The notes: generated by a model not told the origin, from the sequence alone. Numbered from the stretch's first letter, positions 17,316 through 25,002 are shown. The stretch: DNA of 49,629 bases from Calothrix sp. C42_A2020_038 (GCA_015272395.1 JACYLQ010000030.1:1-49629); one strand, 5' to 3'. Numbers and translations are program-made.

Positions 17316-18911
17316 TTATGCTGTCCGAAAGCGCGCTAATTCCTCACCTGTTTTTGCATCATGAGCATGAACTGTACAAACGAGACAAGAGTCAAAAGAA
17401 CGCGCGACGTGTCCAACTTCGATTGGGTCGGTTGGGTTTTGAACAGGAGTACCAACCAAGGCTTCCTCAATTGGACCACGCATTCCTTGACTATCGCGCG
17501 GGCCTATATTCCAGTTACCTGGTGTAATAATTTGGTAATTTTTAATTTTGCCACCTTGAATGTCAATCCAATGGCATAGGGCACCGCGAGCTGCTTCAGT
17601 AGCTCCCCAACCATGTCCGTCTTTCTCGGTGGGCTTTACATACCAATCATCATTAAGGCGGAATTCACGTAGGCAGTGTTCTGCTTGTCGATATAGTTTA
17701 ACAATTTCGTGCATTCGTGCGAGTTGTCGGAGGTGAACATTGGCGCCACCCATTTTTTTGAAAACATCGAGAATAAATCCGTCACGGTGCTGCCAAGACT
17801 CACCATGTTTACCACCAGCAACAAGTTGACGGGCAAGAGGTCCAGCTTCAAGTCTACCTTGGTTTTGATGCAGTGCTGCTGTTGACCATGAGTAAGCATT
17901 GTTGAAGTCTTTTTTATTATTTGCACTGGGTTTAGTAATACGGTCGCGTGGGTGAATATCTGTTTCGCTTTCCTCATACCAAGAGTGGGTCATATTCTCT
18001 CGTACAAACCCCTCATCCATCGAAGTGTGAGTATCTGTAAAGCTATCATACACACCACTCTTCATAATCATTGCCGCATTTCGTCCTTCGATAGTCGGTT
18101 TTTGGTATTTAGTCTCGTGTGGTAAATATCCCCAACTTACATACCGTCCAACACCGGCGCCAAATTTGTCGAGTCCAATATCCAAACCCATTCGCCAATA
18201 TAATCCCAAATCAGAATTCCAGTGTTCAGGCTTTTCATTTAGCCAACTCATAAAATCATCGTAAGTACGAATTTCCTCATACCTTTCCAACGAACACCCT
18301 AACCATATAGATTCAATCCAATTGCGCCGGAAAAACTCTAATATTGACCAAGCGCGCGTTATATCGGTCAAAGTTGGGGCGCACATTACACCACCTGGCA
18401 CCATATAACTAGAGTGAGGCCACTGTCCGCCAAATAGTGCGTAAATTTCTACAGGTTTGGCTGAAAGAGTTATACCTTGTTCATAAGACTTACCGATAAA
18501 AGCTGTAAAACGTTTACAAGCTTCCAAATAATAAGGACTGTGACGGTATTTTTGGTGTGTTAAGTCAATTGCAAACAGCCCATAAAAATACCGTGGTATA
18601 CTTTGCAGTGTCTCAGCTAATTGACCAAGGTTACGTGCTAAAATTGCATTACGTGGAACATATGTCCCCCATGCGGTATCAAGTGCCCATGCCGCACTAG
18701 TTAAGTGAGAAGCACCGCAAATTCCACATACACGAGGTGTTACAATTAACCCAGCTTGTGGATCTTTGCCACGCAAAATCACTTCAAACCCACGAAATAG
18801 TTCAGCGTGTGTCCAAGCATTAACTACTTGCCCTTCTTCAATTTCAACACGAACATCTAAATCACCTTCAACTCTACCAACAGGTGAAATATCTAATATT
18901 TGAGTTCCCAT
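17316..18911 (-). CDS. hupL: Uptake [NiFe] hydrogenase large subunit HupL
   Basis: Full-length HupL (531 aa), the catalytic subunit that oxidises H2 released by nitrogenase. The N-terminal nickel motif is RVCGICGASH (C62, C65); the C-terminal motif is DSCLVCTVH, followed by a 16-residue tail (AHDAKTGEELARFRTA) that HupW should remove. The conserved RGxE appears as LFRGFEVILRG. In several heterocystous strains hupL is split by the xisC element; here it is continuous and the interruption lies in hupS instead. It is preceded by a repeat-rich 108-bp spacer after hupS. Confidence 0.98.
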   Translation of the reverse strand: MGTQILDISPVGRVEGDLDVRVEIEEGQVVNAWTHAELFRGFEVILRGKDPQAGLIVTPRVCGICGASHLTSAAWALDTAWGTYVPRNAILARNLGQLAETLQSIPRYFYGLFAIDLTHQKYRHSPYYLEACKRFTAFIGKSYEQGITLSAKPVEIYALFGGQWPHSSYMVPGGVMCAPTLTDITRAWSILEFFRRNWIESIWLGCSLERYEEIRTYDDFMSWLNEKPEHWNSDLGLYWRMGLDIGLDKFGAGVGRYVSWGYLPHETKYQKPTIEGRNAAMIMKSGVYDSFTDTHTSMDEGFVRENMTHSWYEESETDIHPRDRITKPSANNKKDFNNAYSWSTAALHQNQGRLEAGPLARQLVAGGKHGESWQHRDGFILDVFKKMGGANVHLRQLARMHEIVKLYRQAEHCLREFRLNDDWYVKPTEKDGHGWGATEAARGALCHWIDIQGGKIKNYQIITPGNWNIGPRDSQGMRGPIEEALVGTPVQNPTDPIEVGHVARSFDSCLVCTVHAHDAKTGEELARFRTA

Positions 18912-18961
18912 GTTCTCCTCTCTGGATTTTGGATTTGTCGCGCGACAATGAATGGATTTTA

Positions 18962-19003
18962 GATTTTAGATTTTGGATTTGTCTTCATCCAAAATCTAAA
19001 ATC
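18962..19003. repeat. Perfect 17-bp inverted repeat between hupS and hupL
   Basis: GATTTTAGATTTTGGAT (18962-18978) and its exact reverse complement (18987-19003) flank an 8-nt loop, giving a strong hairpin in the hupSL transcript. It consists of AGATTTT heptads of the STRR type. Hairpins in the hupSL spacer are known from other Nostocales. An effect on the ratio or stability of hupS and hupL mRNA is plausible. Confidence 0.75.
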
Positions 19004-19019
19004 GTGTAATCGCAAATTG

Positions 19020-19145
19020 CTAAACAGTAAAAAAGTCTTCTTCAGCCCATTCTGGCATCATATCTTTTGATACCATTGTCAAAATTGCATAGCCTGTTTT
19101 ATTTACACCAGGTGGTAAATCTTTTGGTACACCCATAAGTGTTTG
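19020..19145 (-). CDS. hupS: hupS 3' segment (C-terminal 41 codons)
   Basis: On the minus strand 19145 to 19020 reads QTLMGVPKDLPPGVNKTGYA, then ILTMVSKDMMPEWAEEDFFTV and stop, the conserved C-terminus of cyanobacterial HupS. It has no start codon of its own and is cut from the rest of hupS by ~5 kb. Its first five bases on the coding strand, CAAAC, also occur at the end of the hupS 5' segment (24165-24161). Joining there restores ...KTQT-LMGVPKD... in frame and gives a 320-residue protein (279 + 41). Confidence 0.93.
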   Translation of the reverse strand, partial: QTLMGVPKDLPPGVNKTGYAILTMVSKDMMPEWAEEDFFTV

Positions 19146-19164
19146 GCTATATACTACAAGTAGG
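19141..19164. other. Left att-like end of the hupS element
   Basis: The core direct repeat GTTTG (19141-19145) is followed by nine bases and then TACAAGTAGG (19155-19164). The last is the inverted partner of CCTACTTGTA near the right end. The recombinase gene starts 18 bp further in, the usual arrangement for a serine integrase and its attachment site. The exact cross-over dinucleotide cannot be fixed from sequence alone. Confidence 0.7.
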
Positions 19165-19182
19165 TCTTTTTAAGAAAATGCT

Positions 19183-20499
19183 ATGAAGGTAGGATATGCA
19201 AGGGTTTCAAGCCGTCGTCAAGCTGATACGGAAGCCCTAGAGCAACAATGTAGTAGGTTAGAAAAAATGGGGTGCGATCGAGTGATGCTGGATGTGGGGT
19301 CGGGTCGATCAGATCGAAGAAAGGAATTCAATCAGATATTGAAAATGGCGAAAGATGGTCTGATTAAGGAGGTGGTTGTTACCCGTCTTGATCGATTGGG
19401 TCGCAACGTCATCGCCATCAATAGGGCAATGCAGCTATTTAAGGAGTGTGGTGTTAAGCTAACGATGCTCGATTCCCCGATCGGAGATACGGAATCGGCA
19501 TTTGGTTGGCTGACTGCTAATAATATCGCGGGTTTAGCAGAGTTTGAATCGCGATTGTTGGCGGAGCGAGTAGAGCATGGGGTCGCTTACTACCGAGAGA
19601 ATTTAAGATATTTTGGGAATCCACCGTTTGGGTATACCAAAAATAAGGATGGGAGACTGGAGCCACACCCATCTAATTGGCTGATTGCAAAGGAAATTGT
19701 CAAACGTTTGTATTCCAACTCTTACGGATCGATCGCTCGTTGGCTGATAGAAAGTTTTGAAATAAAGATGTATGGTTCAAGCCTACGAAATTGGATACAT
19801 AATCCTTGTCTACGGGGACACACCTTCTACAAATTGAAGGGGGGAGAGGTGGAAAAACACTACAACACCCACGAAGCCCTAATTACCGAGGCTGAGTACG
19901 CAGAATTGGCACGATTGACATCATACCCCGACAAAAAAGACCCAAACAAATTTAAACCCCATATCCTTGGCGGAGTTTTTAAGTGCATGGAGTGTGGGCA
20001 CGCCATGACAAAATCAAAAGCTGGGAAACAATTCCAGTGTGCCCAATATCGCAAATTTGGTAATGCTGGATGTACAAACGGTTGCTCGATTGCTAAGACC
20101 ATTGTCAAAAAAGAAGTAGCCAAAGTCTTAGTCCAACATGCTCGGCAAATCCTCAAATTAACCAACGACCAAACGGTTAATGCTGATGCTGTTGACGATG
20201 AGATGCTAAAGTTGCAATCCCAACTGGACACGCTTCGATCGCTCCCACAAAATGAAGCCATCGACAAGGCGATCGCCGATACCCAAATTCAAATCCAAGC
20301 CCGCAAAGCCCAGAGCAAACAGAGGGCATCCCGTAGCAAAGACGACTTCTTAATTCTTAACTCGTTTCTTCATCCTGATTTCTGGGAATCGTTGTCGGAT
20401 GAGGAATTTAAAGCTGTTGCATCGCGTTTTTTGGAGCGGGTTGAGTTTTCACGTAATCGTAAATTTTCTTTCTTTTTACGTTCTAACTCCAACCCATAG
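19183..20499 (+). CDS. Large serine recombinase, XisF-like, element excisionase
   Basis: A 438-aa serine recombinase. The catalytic resolvase domain covers about residues 1-135, with the nucleophile in YARVSS (S9) and the arginine-rich TRLDRLGR (67-74). A recombinase domain follows (FGNPPFGYTKNKDGRLEPHP; NWIHNPCLRGHTFYK), then a zinc ribbon (C267, C270, C285, C296/C300) and a helical, coiled-coil-like region (about 320-385). This matches XisF of the fdxN element and related excisases. It starts 38 bp inside the left end of the element. It contains HIP1 octamers (20269-20276 and, at its stop, 20500-20507) that I do not see in the flanking host genes. Confidence 0.92.
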   Translation: MKVGYARVSSRRQADTEALEQQCSRLEKMGCDRVMLDVGSGRSDRRKEFNQILKMAKDGLIKEVVVTRLDRLGRNVIAINRAMQLFKECGVKLTMLDSPIGDTESAFGWLTANNIAGLAEFESRLLAERVEHGVAYYRENLRYFGNPPFGYTKNKDGRLEPHPSNWLIAKEIVKRLYSNSYGSIARWLIESFEIKMYGSSLRNWIHNPCLRGHTFYKLKGGEVEKHYNTHEALITEAEYAELARLTSYPDKKDPNKFKPHILGGVFKCMECGHAMTKSKAGKQFQCAQYRKFGNAGCTNGCSIAKTIVKKEVAKVLVQHARQILKLTNDQTVNADAVDDEMLKLQSQLDTLRSLPQNEAIDKAIADTQIQIQARKAQSKQRASRSKDDFLILNSFLHPDFWESLSDEEFKAVASRFLERVEFSRNRKFSFFLRSNSNP

Positions 20500-20618
20500 G
20501 CGATCGCTTTGCGGCGAATAGACCACCAAATCGAATCCTGACTCATAATGTTCTCTGTAGCGCTTAATTAAGCGTAGTTTTTTCTGAGAATTTTTCTGTT
20601 AATAGCGATCGACTTTTG

Positions 20619-20640
20619 GCGGGATTCCCGCAATTTTTTT
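20619..20640 (+). terminator. Terminator-like hairpin downstream of the recombinase gene
   Basis: GCGGG (20619-20623) and CCCGC (20627-20631) form a GC-rich stem with a 3-nt loop, followed by AA and seven T residues. It lies 120 bp after the recombinase stop and can serve as its terminator. Confidence 0.6.
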
Positions 20641-20876
20641 GTGAACGCCACCGGACTTGCTGTGAGTTCATATTTAGCTTTCGATGGGTGAAGCCCAGTC
20701 CACGAACATCGACATCAGAGCGCTTACTCTATGACTCTGGGGAAGGGGTAGCCTATCTAAAAGATGCTGAGAACCCCCGCGTTTCAACCGGGGGATGAAA
20801 GCTAACTCAGGGATGCAGCGCCCGTTGTGTGTCCGGGTTTGGTCTTCCAGTATCTACGCTTTATCTCAACTTCTAC
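20641..20876 (+). other. Decayed insertion-sequence DNA with CCCCC/GGGGG hairpin
   Basis: No intact gene. At 20774-20794 a CCCCC...GGGGG hairpin is embedded in a context (GAACCCCCGCGTTTCAACCG) typical of cyanobacterial IS200/IS605-family ends. It precedes the broken tnpB below, so this stretch is probably the end of one such element joined to the remains of another. Confidence 0.45.
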
Positions 20877-21120
20877 AAAAACAGGCTATGGAAAGAAAGA
20901 ATTAAAGGACAGAGTTCACGCTTGTCCTGAATGTGGTTACACGACTCATCGAGACGTAGCAGCCGCACAAGTGATCCGCAATCGCGGCATCACTGCGCTG
21001 GGAAGCAGCGTAGAAGAAATTGCCTGTGGAGACGGTCTGACGGGGACTGGTAACAGTCTAGTTAAGAGTCTGCGAAGCAGGAAGAAGGGTGGAGAGGCAC
21101 GGCTTCAGCCTGCCTCGTAA
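20827..21120 (+). pseudogene. IS200/IS605-type TnpB, C-terminal remnant
   Basis: About 80 recognisable codons of a TnpB (OrfB) transposon nuclease: KELKDRVHACPECGYTTHRD, then VAAAQVIRNRG, which is the second half of the zinc-ribbon and the final catalytic Asp region (RDVAAAQ). The first CxxC of the ribbon and the entire RuvC core are missing, so the protein cannot be active. The downstream CTTCAGCCGGGGGAGTACTTC (about 21143-21163) resembles the 3' end of IS605 elements. Confidence 0.75.
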
Positions 21121-21246
21121 CATCCTTTGAGAATCCTCCATGCTTCAGCCGGGGGAGTACTTCAATCCAAGATTATCCAAAATATTTTCGATAGTTCCAA
21201 AATCCAGCATTTTTAGAGATTCTGGAAAAGTCTTCATTGCTGGTGG

Positions 21247-21615
21247 ATGTGCGGTCGAATCTCAACCTTATCCTTATTACTTTCGCGTTCGTTAATGAAT
21301 GAGTATCCGCCAAAATTGTCTGTATCTCAGTCAACAGCAGTGTTGGCTGGGTTAGTATTAGATCAGGAACTGATTAAAAGGTTATTGCGGAGTGATGCTA
21401 TGCGCGAGTCTGTAATTTATCAGGATATCCAACAGGAAAGAGCGTTATCGATTGTGATGCGGCAGCTTAGTCGTGAAGTTGGAACTGTTCCACCTGCACA
21501 GTTGTTGAAAATTCAAGCTTTAGATTCAACACAGTTGGATAATTTAGCTGAGGCTTTACTCGATTTTAACGGTTTGGCTGATTTAGAAACTTGGTTAGCA
21601 CAAGATCGAGGCTAA
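21247..21615 (+). pseudogene. Fragment of Rpn/DUF4351 family nuclease-like protein
   Basis: The C-terminal ~70 residues (MRQLSREVGTVPPAQLLKIQALDSTQLDNLAEALLDFNGLADLETWL) match the DUF4351 domain, and the preceding LAGLVLDQELIKRLLRSDAMRESVIYQDI is the usual linker of these cyanobacterial proteins. The N-terminal PD-(D/E)XK/Rpn domain (about 200 residues) is missing. It is probably a relic rather than a working gene, unless it starts at the internal ATG 21295 as a small stand-alone protein. Confidence 0.65.
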
Positions 21616-21785
21616 ATAATCGCTCAACTAGCTGGATGATAAATCGCCAAAGGTTACATTTCCCGCAATGCCGATATTAATCCCAACCCATGCGATCCCT
21701 ATATTTCCCACACCGTTGTTTACTTGATTGCTAATTCCGCCAATCTTCTAAATAATTAGCTTATTAATATCAAGATGGTATAATT

Positions 21786-22028
21786 ATGAGTCCAGAGCAA
21801 GAATTATTAGCAAAGTGGCGTTCCTTACCTAAAGAGAAACAGGAGGAAGTTTTAGATTTTGTTGAATTTCTTCACGTAAAAAACTCTGTTAATAAAGTCT
21901 CTTTAGGAGATAATTTAAGAAAAATTCGTGCCAAAATAGTTGCTTCTGGCGAACCTTTATTGACCCAGGATGAGATTGTAAAAGAAATTGCTAGTCGTCG
22001 TGGGGGATTACGGGAAACAGATGCATGA
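21786..22028 (+). CDS. DUF2281/VapB-like antitoxin
   Basis: An 80-aa protein beginning MSPEQELLAKWRSLPKEKQEEVLDFVEFLHVKN, the DUF2281 signature seen in cyanobacterial antitoxins paired with PIN toxins. The C-terminal half is charged and probably wraps the toxin. It overlaps the PIN gene by 4 bp (ATGA), which is the classic toxin-antitoxin arrangement with the antitoxin first. Inside the hupS element the pair may punish loss of the element. Confidence 0.82.
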   Translation: MSPEQELLAKWRSLPKEKQEEVLDFVEFLHVKNSVNKVSLGDNLRKIRAKIVASGEPLLTQDEIVKEIASRRGGLRETDA

Positions 22029-22429
22029 AGATAACTTTTATTGACTCTGGAGTCCTAGTAACTGCGGCACGTGGTGTGGGAGAAGATTCAGAAAAAGCTT
22101 TGGAAATTTTAGCAGATTCAAGCCGTGAATTTGCTTCGAGTGATTTTGTCAAAATGGAGGTAATACCTAAAGCAATTTATCATCAAAAAACAGCAGAAGC
22201 TGAATTTTACGAATCATTCTTTAGTGCCGTTACTTATTGGGCTAACGATACAGAAAAAGTAATACGAGATGCTTATAATATCGGCTGTCAATATGGTTTA
22301 GCTGCTATGGATGCGTTACATGTTGCAGCAGCTTTGTCAACTAGCGCAGAGGAATTTATCACCACAGAGAAGCCGAATAAACCTATGTTTAGAGTTCCAG
22401 GTATTAAATTAATTTCTATTTTTAATTAA
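22025..22429 (+). CDS. PIN-domain toxin (VapC-like ribonuclease)
   Basis: A 134-aa PIN-domain protein. The acidic active-site residues are visible as D7 (FIDSGV), E45 (KMEVIPKA) and D96 (AAMDALHVAAA), with further acidic or Thr residues in the C-terminal part (FITTEKPN). Such proteins cleave RNA when released from their antitoxin. It is translationally coupled to the upstream antitoxin. It seems intact, so the toxin-antitoxin pair is likely functional. Confidence 0.85.
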   Translation: MKITFIDSGVLVTAARGVGEDSEKALEILADSSREFASSDFVKMEVIPKAIYHQKTAEAEFYESFFSAVTYWANDTEKVIRDAYNIGCQYGLAAMDALHVAAALSTSAEEFITTEKPNKPMFRVPGIKLISIFN

Positions 22430-22921
22430 TTTTTTGTGAATATTCTTAAACCGATTTGTCAGGATACGGACAGCGATTTACTGAACTACCCCATAACTAA
22501 AGTTAGGGGGTTCCAACTTGCATTGCAAGTTTCGTTTGTCCTCTCAGAAATCAAATATTCGCCCTGCTGCATACGCAAAAGTCCAGATATTCAACCATGC
22601 AGTGGCTTGTTTTGCGTACCTGAAAGTCCAAGTTGTTGAGTTATTGCCATTTCAAGAAGTTGAAAGTTTGCCTACCTGACCATTTGTGATACTATTAGAC
22701 AGTAACTGGTTTTGAGTAGCTGGACTTTTGCGTACCTGAAAGTCTGGAACTTCAACAACTCAGACTTTTAACATTTCACCATGCTTCCAAGCAGAGGTTG
22801 CCTTGGATTTGCTGGATCTAATCATTTAACTTTTTGCGTACTCAAAAATTCAGCGATTCAAGTTTTTAGCGAGGCGAGTATCCAAGTACTCAACAACCCA
22901 AACATTCAAGGGGTGTAACTC
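22430..22921. promoter_or_regulatory. Iteron-like repeats (probable centromere/operator) upstream of parA
   Basis: A gene-free 490 bp with four direct copies of TTTGCGTACCTGAAAGTC or variants: 22611-22628, 22667-22680 (TTTGCCTACCTGAC), 22727-22744 and 22833-22851 (TTTGCGTACTCAAAAATTC). One inverted copy (ATACGCAAAAGTCC) is at 22571-22584. In small ParA (type Ib) plasmid partition systems, repeats upstream of parA act as centromere and as operator bound by the RHH partner; that role is inferred here. A short hairpin (CCCCATAACTAAAGTTAGGGG) at about 22490-22510 follows the PIN gene. Confidence 0.7.
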
Positions 22922-23515
22922 ATGATTATCACCGTAGCCTCCTTCAAGGGAGGTGTGGCTAAAACTACCACTGCTATTCATCTAGCTGCCTATCTGCAAA
23001 CCAAAGATGAAACGCTACTGATTGATGGCGACCCCAACCGCTCGGCTAGTAACTGGGCTAAACGAGGAGAGTTGCCGTTTAAAGTTATAGACGAGCGCAT
23101 GGCAGCTAAATATGTCCCTAAGTACAAGTATATTGTAATTGACACCCAAGCCAGACCAGAAAAAGATGACTTGGAAGCTTTAGCTGAAGGGTGCGACCTA
23201 TTGGTACTGCCGACCACTCCTGACGCTTTATCCCTTGATGCTTTGATGCAGACTGTTGATACCCTCAAATCTTTAGGAGCTGACCAGTACCGTATTCTCA
23301 TCACCCGTATTCCACCAAAGCCCAGACGGGACGGCGAAGAAGCACGAGAGATGCTGCTGGAAGCGGGACTACCAACCTTTACGGGCAGCATTCGGGATGC
23401 GGTAGCTTTTCAGAAAGCAGCTTTAGCGGGTGTACCAGTAAATAAGGTGGGAGATGCCAGAGCCAAGATAGCCTGGAAAGATTATGTAGCGGTAGGCAAG
23501 GAGATACTGCAATGA
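22922..23515 (+). CDS. Small ParA-family partition ATPase
   Basis: A 197-aa ParA/MinD-type ATPase with the deviant Walker A motif KGGVAKTT (9-16), the DGDPN switch region and the Walker B-like YIVIDTQARPEKDDLE. It has no N-terminal DNA-binding domain, so it belongs to the short (type Ib) plasmid partition class. It overlaps the next gene by 4 bp. An iteron-bearing region lies directly upstream. A plasmid-type partition ATPase within a gene-interrupting element is unusual. Confidence 0.9.
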   Translation: MIITVASFKGGVAKTTTAIHLAAYLQTKDETLLIDGDPNRSASNWAKRGELPFKVIDERMAAKYVPKYKYIVIDTQARPEKDDLEALAEGCDLLVLPTTPDALSLDALMQTVDTLKSLGADQYRILITRIPPKPRRDGEEAREMLLEAGLPTFTGSIRDAVAFQKAALAGVPVNKVGDARAKIAWKDYVAVGKEILQ

Positions 23516-23907
23516 GCAAGTTTAAAAGTATTCTTACAGCAGCAAAAGACAAATCGGGCGAACTTGAACTTAAGCCAGCGCAGCAGATGGAAACTTTAAT
23601 TGAACAGACACCAACAGAAGTTGAAACTGCACCAATACCGACTCAAACACCTACACGAGAGGATTCCCAACCTCAACCAACGGAGCAAATACCAACTCAG
23701 CCACCCCAGACAAGCGAACCCAAACAGATGGGGCGACCCAAAGGTAAGGGTAAGCGCTCCAACCCTGACTATGAGCAAGTAACGGCTTATATCAAGAGCG
23801 CTACCTATAACAACGTCAAAATCGAACTGTTAAAAGAAGGGAAAAAACGGGAGTTCAGCGAACTGGTGCAGGAAATGTTGGACGATTGGCTGCAAGGGCG
23901 GAGGTGA
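23512..23907 (+). CDS. Ribbon-helix-helix partner of ParA (ParB/ParG-like)
   Basis: A 131-aa protein with a long, proline- and glutamine-rich, probably disordered middle (about 30-80), a basic GRPKGKGKRS patch, and a C-terminal ~45-residue segment (YEQVTAYIKSATYNNVKIEL, then a helix-rich LVQEMLDDWL) that fits a ribbon-helix-helix DNA-binding domain. Being coupled to parA by a 4-bp overlap, it is most likely the centromere-binding protein that recognises the iterons at 22571-22851. Its N-terminus should stimulate ParA. Confidence 0.78.
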   Translation: MSKFKSILTAAKDKSGELELKPAQQMETLIEQTPTEVETAPIPTQTPTREDSQPQPTEQIPTQPPQTSEPKQMGRPKGKGKRSNPDYEQVTAYIKSATYNNVKIELLKEGKKREFSELVQEMLDDWLQGRR

Positions 23908-24144
23908 ACTTTTACATTTGATGAAGTGGAAACACTGAAACAATCAGTCGCTTACGTTACTCGTGAATTCAGTATAGTCTCCTTACCAAAATTTTAAGCG
24001 AGAGCCAAAATAGCACAAAGTAATATTGTGTCAAAGCAGTTTATGTTTAGAAAGTTTAATAATTTTGAAATGCGTACTTTACTATTTTGGCATTTTCCTA
24101 AAAGTTTAGCCCACTAACTACGGAAGAACCAGAATAACAGAGTG

Positions 24145-24165
24145 CCTACTTGTACAGTAAGTTTG
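24145..24165. other. Right att-like end of the hupS element
   Basis: CCTACTTGTA (24145-24154), reverse complement of the left-end TACAAGTAGG, is followed by six bases and the core GTTTG (24161-24165). The core is the last part of the hupS 5' segment on the minus strand (CAAAC). Together with the left end it defines the 5,020-bp excision unit. Confidence 0.7.
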
Positions 24166-25002
24166 AGTTTTAAAAACAGTTCCTGGTTTCAGATCATAGA
24201 AAGGAAACTCTGGTTCAGTGCAACCAATACAAGGCATTCCCACGCGCGTTTTTGAGGAAACACGATTCCAAAGGATGCGGTTACAAGAAGAATGAGTCAT
24301 CGGTCCACGACAGCCAAGGTCATAAAATAGACAACCTTTACGCTGACCAAATTCACCTGTTGAAGCTTTGTAAGCAAAGTGAATATTGCGAGTACAACCA
24401 GTTTGTGTAAAGGTTTTAAAGAAAGTCTGAGGACGATGAAGTTCATCGAAGGCAATATCACCGATGCGTCCGGTGGCAATTGCCACTAAAATCTGCGTTA
24501 TCCAATCAGGGTGTGCGGGACATCCGGGAATATTAATTACAGGTAATCCTGATTTTGCTTTGAAGTCTTTACCTAAAAATCCACCTTCAGAACGTTTGAG
24601 AAACTGTAAACCTTTTGACTCGCTAGGGTTCGGCGCCATTGCTGGTATCCCTCCCCAGGTCGCGCAGTCACCTACAGCCACAATGTAGTTAGCAACTTTA
24701 GATAAGTCAGCTAACCAATCTTTCATTGGACGGTCAGCAAATCGGTTCCATTCACCTGTCCCATTTGGTGCATTAACAACCGAACCCTCAAATACCAAGA
24801 TATCTAAAGGTGTGTTACCCAAGACACAATTCCATAGTAAAGTTTGTAGGTTCTCACCTAATTCTAAACCAAGTGATGGATGCCAAAGCAGATTGATGCC
24901 GAAATCAGCTATTAAATCACAAGCTGTAGGGTCGTTGGCATTTAAAAACGACATGGTGTTCCCAGAACAGGCGCCACCTTGCAGCCATAATACGTTAGTC
25001 AT
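24161..25002 (-). CDS. hupS: Uptake hydrogenase small subunit HupS, 5' segment (279 codons + CAAAC)
   Basis: Starts MTNVLWLQGGACSGNTMSFL and shows the Fe-S cluster motifs of hydrogenase small subunits: GACSGN, VGDCATWGGI, NIPGCPAHPDW, QTGCTRNIHF, RKGCLFYDLGCRGP, and CIGCTEPEFPF. There is no Tat signal peptide, as usual for cyanobacterial HupS. The genuine sequence stops after ...TVFKTQT; beyond that the frame runs into the element and ends after a foreign tail (YCTSRHSVILVLP, stop at 24118-24120). The missing 41 codons are at 19020-19145. HupS carries electrons from HupL via three Fe-S clusters. Confidence 0.96.

Larger units (their letters stand above)
19141..24165. mobile_element. hupS interruption element with XisF-like recombinase (5,020 bp unit)
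   Basis: A DNA element splits hupS between codons 280 and 281. GTTTG (CAAAC on the hupS strand) occurs at both ends (19141-19145 and 24161-24165); recombination between them would remove a 5,020-bp circle and restore hupS. Ten bases, TACAAGTAGG, lie just inside the left end (19155-19164) and inverted just inside the right end (24145-24154). Cargo: serine recombinase, TnpB remnant, DUF4351 fragment, DUF2281/PIN toxin-antitoxin, iterons, ParA and a ribbon-helix-helix protein. Programmed excision during heterocyst formation is known for elements in nifD, fdxN and hupL; excision here is inferred. No GGCGCC is seen in the element although the flanks have it about once per kb. Confidence 0.9.

Noticed and set aside
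17316-18911. xisC-type interruption of hupL
   Set aside because: HupL reads through without a break from the start to the DSCLVCTVH motif; no element there.
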